Source: Diadema setosum
Lineage: Eukaryota; Echinodermata; Echinoidea; Diadematoida; Diadematidae
Assembly (NCBI GenBank): GCA_033980235.1
Contig: CM067059.1
Coordinates: forward strand, 11,780,100-11,844,099
Direction: 5' to 3'
Length of the DNA stretch: 64,000 bases
Every line of letters begins with the position of its first letter. Position 1 is the first letter of the stretch. The notes under the pieces were generated by a model. The model worked only from the letters and a program-made list of their open reading frames with translations, was not told the DNA's origin and did no database searches. The translations under genes and the position numbers were made by a program. This document shows positions 44,526-55,439 of the stretch, one piece after another.

Positions 44526-46494
44526 CCTATCATATCAGTTTACTATGTGTACTACTTTTGTGTCATGATACTTTGCATTAATACCCATCACAATCAAATC
44601 ATAATCTCTGATTGATTTATCCAGAGAAGGGATATCCTGACAGTATTTGATATTGCAGAGTAGATTTATTATGATCTCGTATTCTCAAATTTTCGTAACA
44701 TTATGCTGTCTTTGTGTGCATAATGCGTTGTTTACACTTACACCTTTCACTCCTAACGTGTGCATTTCTTAATACGGAGTCTCCGAGTAGAGCAGTCTAT
44801 CAACAAGATGAATGATGGCCTTTGTTTTGAAGGGTATTTTGTTATTTTAATCTCAAGGAGATGAGGACGAAGAGGAGGAGAGGGAGGAGGAGGAGGATGA
44901 GGATGAAGGACTACAGAAAATAAAATAAAAATCAAAGTAGAAGTGGAAGTAATAAGTATGTAAAAGAGGAAAAAGAAGAAGAATTAAGAAGAAGAAGAAG
45001 AAGGTGATGATGATGATGATGGTGAAAAAGAAAAGGGAAGGGGAAGAGGAAAAAAAGAAGAAGAATAAAAAAGAGGAAGGATGGGGGATGGGAAGGAGAA
45101 GGGGAAAAAAAAGATTTATGAGCAGTACTAATGATATCCCGCCATATCACATAAACAGTGAAGGCTGCCCACGCCGTGCACGCGCGGGCGGGCGGGCGTG
45201 CACCCGCACCTGCACTTCCAACCAATACTGTTGGCCGGGGCTGAGCGGCTCGATATAATTCGATAACATCTAAACACGAGTGTTAAATTGGATCGCTCAT
45301 TAAGTCATTTGATAAATGTTTGGAATGCAGAGGCCCACGAAAACAAGACGAAACGAATCTGCCATGCAGCCCGTGGCATCCGCGTCTCTGTCTGTCCCAT
45401 CCCGTGTTCCATCAGCAGCAACGATCAGCCGAACGCCTGCTTGTCCTTTCATTTAAGAGTTACTAATCTTCGGTGTAATTTATTCCCAAGACAGGGGCGT
45501 AGGCGCACACATGGGAATACCTTCACAAGCTGCTGGGAAATGGGGAGGGGGTGAAACTGGCGGGGGGGGGGGGGGGTAGGGGAAATGTGAATGATAAAAA
45601 AACAAAGACTGACACAAACGTTAATTAATACCTGAATAACTCCAGTGAATAAAATTGGTACATGATGTATTCGTTAAAAAATTGGAATTTCGTAAAGAAA
45701 TAAATTGATGAATAATTACCATTTCAGGTACATGAATGAAACATCACGCAAATGCAACAGAATGTACAGTTTACATCATAAGTATTCGTTTTGTGAAATT
45801 CGTCAGGCATAAGATGAGTGGCAAAACCGAGCAAATGCTCCCCGTTCCTAATTTCAGTTACTTTCGATTTCCCCTAAGGTATGTTGTGTATGGTGATCTA
45901 TCAACTCATTCGCCAAAAATAATATTGAGTGCCCGTGCATTTCACCGCTTGCTCAGAGGAATCCAAATGCAATAGCGCCCTCAAGCGTTCTCGTGATGCC
46001 ATTAGAGCGTAATGCCGACGTCTCGAGTTGAAAGAGATTGCCAGTTGCAAACTGACCTGGAGCAAGACGATCAATCTTCGTCATCCAGTCATCACGTAAC
46101 CAACGTGGCAGTCCCTGCAGCCTTTTAAAGTACCATTCCACACAATGTTAAACTTGGCTTCGATAGATAGATGAGTAGAGGTAGCGGTTTCTCAAAATCG
46201 AACATATTGTAAGACAAGAGAGTTAAGGTTTTCTAAAGTTTGACTCGTCGTCGAAAAAAAGATTGTGAATTGGTCGCAATGGCAGAATGTTAATCGGACC
46301 TTAAATAAGAATGTCGTGAGATTTCAAAGTTTCACACGATGCCATCAAATTGTGCTATTTCCTGAGGCAATGATGTCCTCATAATACATCATTTAAATCG
46401 CATTTAACTTCAGCACCTACAACCTTTTTGCTCCTCAAAATCCAGGTTACTATACAACACAACGTAGATGGGTGAGAAGGATACAAGTTTCGAT
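44526..46494. other. No gene recognised; long purine-rich tract
   Basis: About 44858-45115 is a GA/AAG/GAT-rich purine tract. It gives long but meaningless Lys/Glu or Phe/Ser/Pro frames on the two strands. A GCGGGCGGGCGGGCGTGC patch lies at about 45182-45200 and a G-run at about 45560-45575. No exon I can support. Confidence 0.45.
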
Positions 46495-46519
46495 TCAATT
46501 CAATTCAATTCAATTCAAA
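46495..46519. repeat. (TTCAA)n pentanucleotide array
   Basis: About five TTCAA units, followed by AGTTTTATTTCATTTTTCG. Confidence 0.85.
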
Positions 46520-46833
46520 GTTTTATTTCATTTTTCGAAAAGAACATAGACCTCTCACTGTTTTTCATGGTTTGCTTCATGTGAAAAAAAAAGAAATTTA
46601 GTAAGGCTTTATGCTCAGGAGACTATAGTCAAGTGCGGAGATGACATCATCAAATCCTACAATTTGTGTAAGTGGTTGTTATCATAGTTATTACTGTTTA
46701 TCTGGGGAAAAAAAGTGCAGAAATTAAAGCGCCATCACTTCTTGTTATTTTGTGTCTGATATTACTGAAACTTCTACTATTCTGTTAATGTCTGTTTTTA
46801 TCTACAAAGCCGACAATCATGACCATGGTGTTG

Positions 46834-47210
46834 AATTCGTCGGTGAAAACATGAACCGACGTTTCCGACCCGCAAGTGCGCAAATGTGAATCGGAGAAAA
46901 ACGCGTTTGAAAATATGCACTTTTTCAACGGATGAAATCACGTAGTTATCGACTGTTAATCTAGACAAACGTTACACCACAAGAACCCCCAAGACCTGTT
47001 CTTTCTAACCATTGTAAATTTATAACATGATTATCTGCATGCAGTGAGTATTGACGTGGGGAAAATCAGGTTGAAATTTCGGACAGTGATTTTCTGCCCG
47101 TTACAGCGCACGAGAAGGTTTGCGTCGGTTCATGCAATCAAGTGTATTGCGCGTCTGGTTGTAAACAGACGTATACGCTTAGATACGTCGCTTCATCCGC
47201 GCACAGTAGG
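46834..47210. repeat. Repeat family K (GCGTCGGTTCAT words), copy 1
   Basis: GTCGGTGAAAACATGAACCG occurs at the left. GCGTCGGTTCATGCAATCAA and CAGACGTATACGC...ATACGTCGCTTCATCC occur at about 47115-47200. A related set of words in the same arrangement lies at about 54020-54307. Boundaries uncertain. Confidence 0.4.
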
Positions 47211-50200
47211 TGAACGCGTAGCGCAAGCACCGTCTCATACGGGTATGCTTACACAGGCGCTCAATATGGGTCAACGAACTTTTCTGCAGACTCGAATGCA
47301 CACGTTGGTTGGGTTTTTGCGTATTACAATATTTACTGTTTTCTAACTGAAAAATTCAACATGTTTGTGATTTGAATGTACGGTGAATATACCTATGACT
47401 TTTCATATCTTTTAACAGTCCACTTAGTGCCAAAGTAATTACACTAAGAATTTGACAGATTGCTCTGGCAAGCGAATGTAAATGAGTGACATTGCTAAAT
47501 GAAGCAAACGATTACTTTTACTTAATGCAATATAATAATTGATCTTTATTTTTCAAGTGCTCATGTGAGGTGACTTGTACCCGTGTGTACTGGAATTTTG
47601 TCTACATTGTAAAGAAAATCATGCAACTCTTATTTCTTGCTGCTATCAACCTTGTAAAATAGTGCCAAATTACGCCAATTTCGGGATTTTACATGACCGG
47701 TGCCAAGCTCCCCCCCCCCCCCCCCCAAAAAAAAAATGATAATGATAATAATGATAATAAAATAAAAAAGGGGACACTTTATTCTTTTGTTGCCACTTCC
47801 GTCTTACATCAACTAACATGCAAAAAAAATAACAATAATAGTAATAATCAAAAGGCCTTCAGCGGGAAAAAAAAAAGGACCTATCACGCTCATACTTTTG
47901 GTTTCATCTTTCTTCTAGTTCCACTAGCGTGGTAAAAAAAAGAAAAAGAAAAAAAGTAGGGGCATAGATGTGACACCCTAGGTATTCCTATGCATCGTCC
48001 AAATAAAATAATAATAATAATGATAAAAGTGGGGTGGCATTTTTTTTTCTGAAACAACAATTGGAAAATTTTCTAAAATTAGAAAAAAAAAACACGTATA
48101 ATGCTTACAAGTTATAGTGAGCATTAAGTTGCCACACCATTTACTTCTTTTTTTTTTAAGTGATCTCTTGTACGTTATCACTGATAACAGTATGGAAAAA
48201 TTGATAGAGACAACACAAAAGCAAACTCATTTTTTTTTTTTTTACATTCAAAATCAATTCACATTAAACACATATAGTGGTCAAGATATGTATTACTTGA
48301 TCTCATCTTTAAACAAGATGATGCCTCTGACAAATCAAGATTTACTACCAGTTTGCAATACTGAAACTGTCTTATTGTCTATCTAGCAATCTGGATATTA
48401 GTGAATCGAAATGAGAATAAAATCTCCACATGACAATATTATGTGCGCTCATCCATCACACACATCTTCACACATGAAACACTGCATGTACAATTTTTTT
48501 TTTTTTTTATGAACACCTTTATTAACAGTAGCCGGTAGATACTAATACATAGTTGTATACATAGTACAAATTGTGCGTCAACAATATTACTCAGGACTTA
48601 CTATCATCAGAACATACAATACAGAAACATGACACACATTCAATTGAAATTAAAATATAAGTTGGTAGATGAAGTATAAACAAAATTTTGTTAGAGTACA
48701 CTACTATGAGCTTACAGCACAAATACATGACAAATTAATTTGTACAAACAAGAGTGATGATATAACGTGATTATGTTCGTAATCTAAAACCATTACCATT
48801 AACATGGGATAGCAATAGTGTGAGCAGCATGTATCTACTGTTACAGTACCTAAAACGAATACAGTAGCAAAGAGTATGACAAGCAGAGTAGAAAAATGGA
48901 GAAAATCACAACTGCATTTAAATTAAGAAAAATGTGCAATAAGTCTGTCAAGCAGTAGAAATCCAGCAAATGCAGCATCATTGCATTGCAAAATCAAGTC
49001 TTAGCCACAGTAAAACAGCATGTCACAACAAAAGCATGCAGTATAGTCAAATAGAAGTGTCCATTTCAGCATGTGGTATCATGGCATATTTTGACTAAAA
49101 AATAAAAAGGCAAATTTCAAGCAACATCTCACCTGCATACTGCAGTTTGTGAGTTGAGTACATTTCAACATAAGTTTATGGACCTTTGACCTTTGATGAG
49201 TTGACGACGATGACAACAACGACTGAAAAGTGACACCTATGTCTTCCTTCTGCTATGCAGGTAAGACAAAAACAACAACAACAACATCAACAACAAAAAC
49301 AACCACTTCTGGTAATTAGTGCATTCATGTCCAGGGAGCAAAAACACACAAGCTTCCCTTCCAGAATGAATTTGATAACACACAAATCTTTTAAGAGAAC
49401 ATAATGCACTCAACTGAAATCCACCAGTGGAATGTATTCCTTGATAGCCACAGAGTCACAAGAAATGAATTACTAAAGCTTCTAATTCCTACATGGATTT
49501 CTTAGAAATTTTTACAGTACTGAGCTGCAATGCATTTTATGTGTGTTCTTAGCCTTACTAGTATTTGGTTATAAAGTGTGCATGTGGGGAATAGGGAAAT
49601 TTCACACACACACACAAATGAATAAAAAACATGACGAGCCACACGAAGTTCAACAAGGCAAGGGTAGGGAAAGGAAAGGAAAGCAAGAATGTTGGGTTAC
49701 ATGTATCTTAGCAACATTGACATTTGTACAATAGCACAGCCGTCAACATGAACCAATCAAAACTACACTGTACCAAATTCTAGGTAGAAATCCACTTGTA
49801 CACTTTCAATTACAATGTACATTTCCTATTTAAAACAACATTATGATATTTAGAGTAAAGGAGAACCAGAATTATGATTCCAGGCTCAACACTACTAATT
49901 AAAGAAAATTCTGGAAAGCTGGCAGCTATGCAGCAAATGAGAAATTAAAAGCATGGATGAGATTGGGGAAAAAAAGTCAGGTGTGTTATGCTGAAATGGT
50001 AAATTGACAGGCATGGAATAGATGAAGATGAGAATGACTGAAGACAACTCAAGGGCTGGGTTGATATTCTCAACTTATTTCTTGGTTTCTGAGATTTATG
50101 GCAGATACACAAAATGCTTATGCTGCGAGGGAAATACAAAATACAAATATTTGAATGAAGAATAAGGCTAATAAAAAATATCACTGCATTGATCATAAGA

Positions 50201-50394
50201 ATATTGACATGGGTTCATGATGAGTGCATTCTTGCTGCTACACATTAATATCTTGACAATGTCACATTTGTCCATTCTCACTATAATTGCAATTGACCTA
50301 TAATATGAAAAAAAAAAGTGAATGCAGGTAACAGATGACACCTGACAATGTGGTATCCTTTGGTAGAGTGGTACCCTTGCAGTTCCTTTGGACG
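47211..50394. other. No gene recognised
   Basis: AT-rich sequence with a C-run joined to an A-run (about 47709-47736), A-runs, T-runs and an (ACA)n patch (about 49268-49300). Near 48492-48530 the minus strand reads AATAAAGGTGTTCAT followed by a long A-run. It looks like a polyadenylated retroposed 3' end or a transcript end on the minus strand, but no coding sequence could be tied to it. Confidence 0.4.
49181..49196. promoter_or_regulatory. Nuclear-receptor DR1-type motif
   Basis: GACCTTTGACCTTTGA is the complement of an AGGTCA-A-AGGTC direct repeat. Sequence match only. Confidence 0.3.
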
Positions 50395-50768
50395 GACAAT
50401 TACAGCCACTTTTTTAACACTGGGAGCAGTGATAAAAAAGAAATGCTCATATTATCGCACATGTATGGTTCATTTGTGTCACGAAACACCTTGGCGTACA
50501 AAAATTTTGCAACAAAACCACAAACATAAGGAGATAGTACTAATTTTCTCATGAAACTGTCACAGTGACGGTTTATTCTAGAAACGGTTTTTATTCAACT
50601 ATTGTTAACAGTTTGTTTATCTTACTATACCCTGTACTTAACGCTGATTGAATAGAGAATAATATTTTCATGTTGGTAATTTTTTTCTCCCTGACTCATA
50701 GTTAGAAACTACTTTGAAGCACGAAAACAGTTTGTTTTCTTCATCTGAAAATGTTAGCAAGGTGTTTT
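50395..50768. mobile_element. Element family F, copy 2 (decayed)
   Basis: GGACAATTACAGCC, CTGGGAGCAGTGATAAAA, GTGACGGTTTATTCTAG, CTGTACTTAACGCTGATT, CTCCCTGACTCATAG, TTCATCTGAAAATG. Same landmark order as copy 1 at 44170. The terminal TTAA sites are not clean. It joins a peptide-repeat block on its right. Confidence 0.6.
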
Positions 50769-50950
50769 AAGTGTTGCTGTAAGTGCCATTGAAGAGGTGC
50801 TCTGCACTTGAAAAAACAGCACCTGGGTGGATACCAAGTGGTACTGTTCCTGCCATTGAAGGGGTGCTCTGCCCTTGCGTGGGGACCAAGTGGTGCTGTA
50901 GCTGCCATTGAAGGGGTTCTCTCCACATGAAGACCAGTACCTTGAGTGGG
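50769..50950 (-). pseudogene. Damaged duplicate of the peptide-repeat exon
   Basis: Minus-strand sequence encodes units like those of 51775-52241: RTPSMAATAPLGPH, then GQSTPSMAGTVPLGIHPG. They lie in different frames. Distances between equivalent positions in successive units are 67 and 52 bases, not multiples of three, so no single frame reads through. Flanked on both sides by family F sequence, as is the intact block, pointing to a tandem duplication of exon plus element. Confidence 0.45.
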
Positions 50951-51835
50951 ACAATTAAAGTCATTTTTTAACATTGGGCACAGTGATTAAAAATATGCTA
51001 AAATCATCACATTTGATGCACATGTATGCTTCAGTTGCATTGCAAAACACCCTAGCATTTAAATAGTTTGCAATATTGTCCCAGTGATGGTTTATTCTAG
51101 TAACAATTTTGATAAAACTATTGTCCACATTTTGTACATTTTACAATACCCAATACTTAAAGGTAGGGAATCCCATTTGCATGCCTTAAATGAAGAGTTG
51201 TATAAACACAGTGGTATGTTGAAGAGAGTATCATTTCAGAAACTCCCATAAAGTATTGAAAGTGGAAGGTAACATTTAGTACATTTTAATTGACTGTTAG
51301 ATCTTGAATTGAATTCTTTTCAGGGCTCACCGTAAATTCCAGTACATTACTAGGCTACCTTTGCAGACCCATGAACTGCATGTGTGTCCATCATGTATAT
51401 TTTGTGAATAAAGTTCATCAAAACTTACAAACATTTCTATATACATTCTTGCCACACACTCTATATGTTATTACATCAGCTTTTATACTTTTAGATTTGT
51501 GTTTATAGATAAAAAATACAGAAGATTGCAACAAAAAGGCTTAAGTGTGGCTGACACACAGAACTACTGAGTAGTTGAGTTTTGTGCATTATTCAAATTG
51601 TAGATAACTGTTGACTTCCACATTTCTAAGCAGTGGCCTAAACAAGTCCCCTGAGGTTCATGTCTAATGTTTTGCTGCATTTTGGGAGTTCTGTAAAAGG
51701 TATCCCCTACCTTTAACATGAAATAAATACAGATAAACATTTTAATGTTCATGATTTTCATCCCTAACTCACATTTAAGAATTCTTTTGAAGCACTAAAC
51801 CATTTTTTTTTCTTATCTGCAGTTGTTGGCATAGA
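50951..51835. mobile_element. Element family F, copy 3, split by a TTAA insertion
   Basis: Left part 50951-51160 (GGACAATTAAAGTC, GGGCACAGTGATTAAAAA, GTGATGGTTTATTCTAG, CAATACTTAA). Right part 51713-51835 (TTAACATGAAATAAATAC, CATCCCTAACTCACATT, CTTATCTGCAG). Copies 1 and 2 show these parts joined at CTTAAC. The intervening 51161-51712 is a separate element. Confidence 0.75.
51161..51712. mobile_element. TTAA-flanked element (552 bp, ends AGGTAGGGAATCCC)
   Basis: AGGTAGGGAATCCC and GGTATCCCCTACCT are imperfect terminal inverted repeats, with TTAA at 51157-51160 and 51713-51716. Non-coding. Insertion is proved by comparison with uninterrupted family F copies at 44170-44525 and 50395-50768. Confidence 0.85.
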
Positions 51836-52241
51836 ATCTGGGTGGATACCTTTTGTGGTACTATTCCTGAAATTGAAGGGGTGCTCTGCCTTTGTAGACC
51901 AGTGCCATAGTGGAAATTACATGATGATGCCGTTTCTGTCATTGAAGGGGTGCTCTGCCCTTGAAGACTAGTACCTTGCTTGGGAACAAGTGGCATTGTC
52001 ACTGCCAGTGGAGGGGTGCTGTGCCCTTGAAGAGTACCATGGTAGGAAGCAAGTGGTACTGTTCCTGCCATTGACGGGGTGCTGTGCCCTTGCAGACAAG
52101 TATCACGGTGGGGACCAAGTGTTGGTATTGAAGGAGCACTGTGGTCTTGAAAACCAGTGCCATGGCAGTTGCCGATTGGTGCTGTTGTTGCCTCTGACTG
52201 GCTGCAGCAGCTCTGCCCCTGGTCTGTTCGGCTTGCACAAG
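51775..52241 (-). CDS. Probable exon encoding about six degenerate 20-residue repeats, unknown protein
   Basis: The minus strand is open for about 155 codons from an acceptor-like CTATTTGTACAG (ending near 52242). The product is a Cys/Ser-rich lead (SCCSQSEATT) and then units of 19-23 residues with consensus STPSMAGTVPL----GT-LQGQ: GNCHGTGFQDH, SAPSIPTLGPHRDTCLQGHS, TPSMAGTVPLASYHGTLQGH, STPPLAVTMPLVPKQGTSLQ, GQSTPSMTETASSCNFHYGT, GLQRQSTPSISGIV. Successive units are 57, 63, 66 and 69 bases apart, all multiples of three although the units differ, as expected if the frame is kept by selection. A donor-like AAG/GTATCC lies at about 51850. Beyond it the frame runs into family F DNA and stops. 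I know no family with this repeat; localisation and function unknown. A coding-neutral minisatellite is the alternative. Confidence 0.4.
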
Positions 52242-52494
52242 CTGTACAAATAGTATAATCCCATGCAGAAGAGCCTGAATGTTATACGTGTACATGTAAT
52301 TTATGATGTATGTGGATAACAATATTAAGAAAATATAAAGGGACTACTACAAAAATTCATTAAAAAAAATGAAAATAGCACATTCCATCAACTTGATATT
52401 GACATATGTTATGGTTAGCAATTATTTCCCCTGCTTTCTGAAAGTGGTTAGTCAAGTGCTCTTTCATTTTGATAGAAAAGTTGATTTTCGGCTC

Positions 52495-52698
52495 TAAGGC
52501 CCAAATTCACTAAGGTGGTTTAAATTTAGACCATGGTACAAAATAAGCGTAAAATGGGTGTACCTTTGACAAGTGCAGATCAACGTGCGATTGTTATTGA
52601 GCATCTGCCAGCGTATGCAAGCTGTCACATGCATTTATGCAGAGGGAATTGCATAAACCATGGTCTAAATTTAAACCACCTTCGTGAATTCAGGCCTA
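52495..52698. mobile_element. MITE with 40-bp TIR (TTAGGCC-GAATTCAC...CCATGGT)
   Basis: Left: AAGGCCCAAATTCACTAAGG then TGGTTTAAATTTAGACCATG. Right: its inverse, CATGGTCTAAATTTAAACCA then CCTTCGTGAATTCAGGCC. About 40 bases pair with few mismatches. The 79-codon plus-strand frame over it is a by-product. Confidence 0.85.
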
Positions 52699-53920
52699 AA
52701 AGTACAAGTTTTGTAATAATCTATATCCATTTAAGTAAGTATACTGACACTAGAACAGCGCAAGATATCTAAAGATAAATACCCAACATCATCATAAGAT
52801 AAAACCCATTACTAAACCAAATTCTGATCGTTGATATCTGCTTCCTACATGAATTATTTGACTGTATGAACTACAATGACACTGAAGTTGTAATCCACAT
52901 ATTTCTTATTCAAATGGACCTCTGTAAAATGTAGGATCTTGAATGTAAACAAGTTGAATGACAATAGTATACACTGATTGATTTTAAGGTCCAACCAGAC
53001 CATCTATCTTTTCATACAACTTGATAACTCCAGAATCTGAACATTGTCTCTCAATCTTAGCAGTTGTCGTTTATTGCAATAACCACTCACCATGACTAGA
53101 GATACATTTCTTTTACACGCATTGTTCTCTCTCTCTCTCCCTCTCTTGTTAGTATAGTACTGCACACACCAGACATCAGCTTCGCAAAAATCACTCTCCC
53201 ATAGACTTTGCATGTTTTCAAATGCCTCCATCAGAGTCCATGTTTATTTCCACATGACTGACAGCGGACAGCATTTCGTTGTATTGCTTGTTGAGGCAAG
53301 GTCCCAAAAGAGCCATTTAAGTTCTAAAATCTGATTAATATGAGTGGATTTTCCCCCTTTTCTTGGCTTAGACTTGGAGAAAAAAAAACAAAAAAAAACA
53401 TAGCCATAACATAGGCGTAGTAAATGTACTAGGCTCCTACCAACCTAGTAGAACTTCTACTGCTACTACAACTAGCCTAGGCTGGACAGTGTTTTGATAT
53501 CTAGGGTAGACGCCTAATATATCCTACATTGATACAAATAGAAAGTACAGTTAAAATAATTGTATGTGTCTTTTGTAGATATCTACAGGAACGGAAATTT
53601 TCTCCAACGCAATTAACAGGGGAGTTTTAGGGAATTCTAAAGCGAAAATAAGTTTTTAGTGAGAGGTGTTCAGATACAGAATCTGTTAGATAAAGGCTAC
53701 GATGAACACAAAGAATTAAACTCTTGCTGATTGTTCTTACACGGTTACTAATGAATGGGACTACAATAATTGAGACGGCAACTAGGTTACATAAAACTAT
53801 GAAAATTACAAACTTGGTTATATTTCCACGACATAGGCCTCCATAAACAAATGTGAACGTGAAATAGGCTGTGATATACACTTCATAAGTGAATTTTAAC
53901 AGAAATTTATTCTTCTTTAC
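52699..53920. other. No gene firmly recognised
   Basis: Possible minus-strand coding scraps lie near 53200-53310 (about 25 codons ending QYNEMLSAVSHVEINMDSD and then a stop), but splice signals are unclear. CT-rich patch at about 53126-53148. A-runs near 53378-53400. Confidence 0.3.
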
Positions 53921-53959
53921 CTGTTTGTCATCTTGATCACTGACAATACGCCACTTCAT
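53921..53959 (-). CDS. Possible short first coding exon (weak)
   Basis: Minus strand ATG at 53959 opens MKWRIVSDQDDKQ. It is followed directly by CAG/GTAAAG, a strong donor match. About 60 bases upstream begin the GCGTCGGTTCAT repeat words of family K. If real, it could be the start of the minus-strand gene holding the peptide-repeat exon about 1.7 kb downstream. However, the phase (0) does not fit that exon directly (it needs one extra base), so another exon would be required. The frame continues open into the intron for 97 codons with hydrophobic stretches, but I do not trust that part. Confidence 0.2.
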
Positions 53960-53999
53960 CCATTCACTGAGGATTCGATGACGAGCAGAGGACCGGTCG

Positions 54000-54307
54000 T
54001 TTCTCCCCAGAAGTTATAACGTGCGATCCTATGCGATGCGTCGGTTCATTCACGCACTTGCAAAATACGCGCTAGTTCATGAACAGACGCATGCGGATGC
54101 GTCACTTCATGCAGTCACTGCCACAACAGCAGTGACAAAATAATGTAAGGCGTGTGCGGAGATCATAGCTTTTGGCTGTAATTTGAAGGCCCCAACTTGC
54201 TACGATGATAGGTGCAAGTGAGAACAGTGGAATAAGGCAAAAATCTAATTTTCGATAAAATTGAAAAAATTTCTCAGATACGTCGGTTCATCTTTTCACC
54301 GACGAAT
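54000..54307. repeat. Repeat family K, copy 2
   Basis: GATGCGTCGGTTCATTCACG and CAGACGCATGCGGATGCGTC at the left; TACGTCGGTTCATCTTTTCA then CCGACGAATT at the right. The latter is the reverse complement of the left edge of copy 1 (46834). Ends not precisely defined. Confidence 0.4.
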
Positions 54308-54575
54308 TGTACTCAATGATCCGGTAGCGTGTGGATACCATGGAGTGGGAAAGTTGGCCAGCCTCGGAAATATTCGGGAATCTCCGTAACGAATTGTGTA
54401 TAGCTTTATCACTGATCTCTGTGTAAGTACACACACAGCCGAAGGATCTCGACTAGAGTCGACCATTACCGATGAGCATACGCTTTGCTGACCAGTGCTA
54501 TTTATGGTTATCGAATGTATCCCGATAGGCAGTAGCATGAATCGACCACCAATGAATCCCTATGCTATCTGGTCT

Positions 54576-54973
54576 TTAAAGGTAATATTAACATTTGCAG
54601 ATGAAACAAAAACCCATCTTTAGTGCTTCAAAATAGCTCCAAACTGTGAGTTAGGGAGAGAAACAACCAATGTAAAAAAAAAAAATGTTAATCACATATA
54701 ATCGATGTTGAGCATTATCAAATACACAAAATGTGAATACTAGTCGTAATGAAACTGTTTTGAGAATAAACCGTTTATGTAAATATGGTTTATTGAGAAA
54801 AATAGTCTTATCTCCTTATATTTAGACTTTATTACGAATTTTTTTAGTATGAATGGATTTTTATGGTAGGATGTTTTTTGATACAACTGACCTATACATA
54901 ATATGCATCAAATGTGATATCTTGAACATTTTTTTTTTAAATCACTGCTCCCAATAGGACACAGTACCTTTAA
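54576..54973. mobile_element. TTAA-bounded element family F, copy 4 (reverse orientation)
   Basis: TTAA then AGGTAATATTAACATTTGCA at the left; GGACACAGTACCT then TTAA at the right (54970-54973). Landmarks appear in reverse complement relative to copy 1: GTGAGTTAGGGAG, AATCGATGTTGAGCATT, AATAAACCGTTTATG, AAATCACTGCTCCC. Confidence 0.8.
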
Positions 54974-55084
54974 GATTGACGAGGATGATCATGAAAAGGA
55001 GAATGTGAAAAACAATGATAGATGTGATACTGCCCCCTAAACTGTTTCCGGCAATCAGGACGTGGATGGAAGCGGTATTGGTCG

Positions 55085-55310
55085 CCGAGAAACAAGAACA
55101 TGCTAAGGATCAAGAGGAGGCGAAGGAAAGAAGAAGAAGGAGAAGAAAAAGAAGAGGAGGAAGAGGGGAAAGATATACTCAAATAATAAAAGAAGAAGAA
55201 AAAGGAAAGGGCAATCAAAAAAAAAAAAAGCTGATGGAGAAGGAGGAGGAGGAGGAGGAGGAGGAGAAGGAGAAGATGACCAGGAGGATGAGAAGGGAAG
55301 GAGAAGAAAA
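55085..55310. repeat. Purine-rich (GAA/GGA)n tract
   Basis: About 220 bases almost free of pyrimidines, with AGAAGAAGAAG and GGAGGAGGAGG runs. The 110-codon plus-strand frame is Lys/Arg/Glu low complexity. Confidence 0.85.
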
Positions 55311-55439
55311 ATATGAATTGGGTTTCATTAATGTGGCAGTGATTTGATCAGAGCATTGATGCTGAGCTTATTCATAAGATATATAGTAATGACATCATAA
55401 TGGTTATTGAGCTCCGTGGCGTGTAAATTCAAACATGAT

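Noticed and set aside
50769..52200. Regularly spaced repeats that might suggest a CRISPR array
   Set aside because: Units are contiguous, degenerate, of unequal length, with no unique spacers, in an animal-type genome.
53627..53959. 110-codon minus-strand frame with hydrophobic stretches, possibly a membrane protein
   Set aside because: A strong donor (CAG/GTAAAG) follows codon 13, the downstream part is AT-rich with no family match, and no transmembrane protein family was recognised. Only the first 13 codons are kept as a weak exon candidate.
55015..55347. Lys/Arg/Glu-rich 110-codon frame resembling a charged nuclear protein
   Set aside because: Purine-tract low complexity; the minus strand is equally open as Ser/Pro/Phe.
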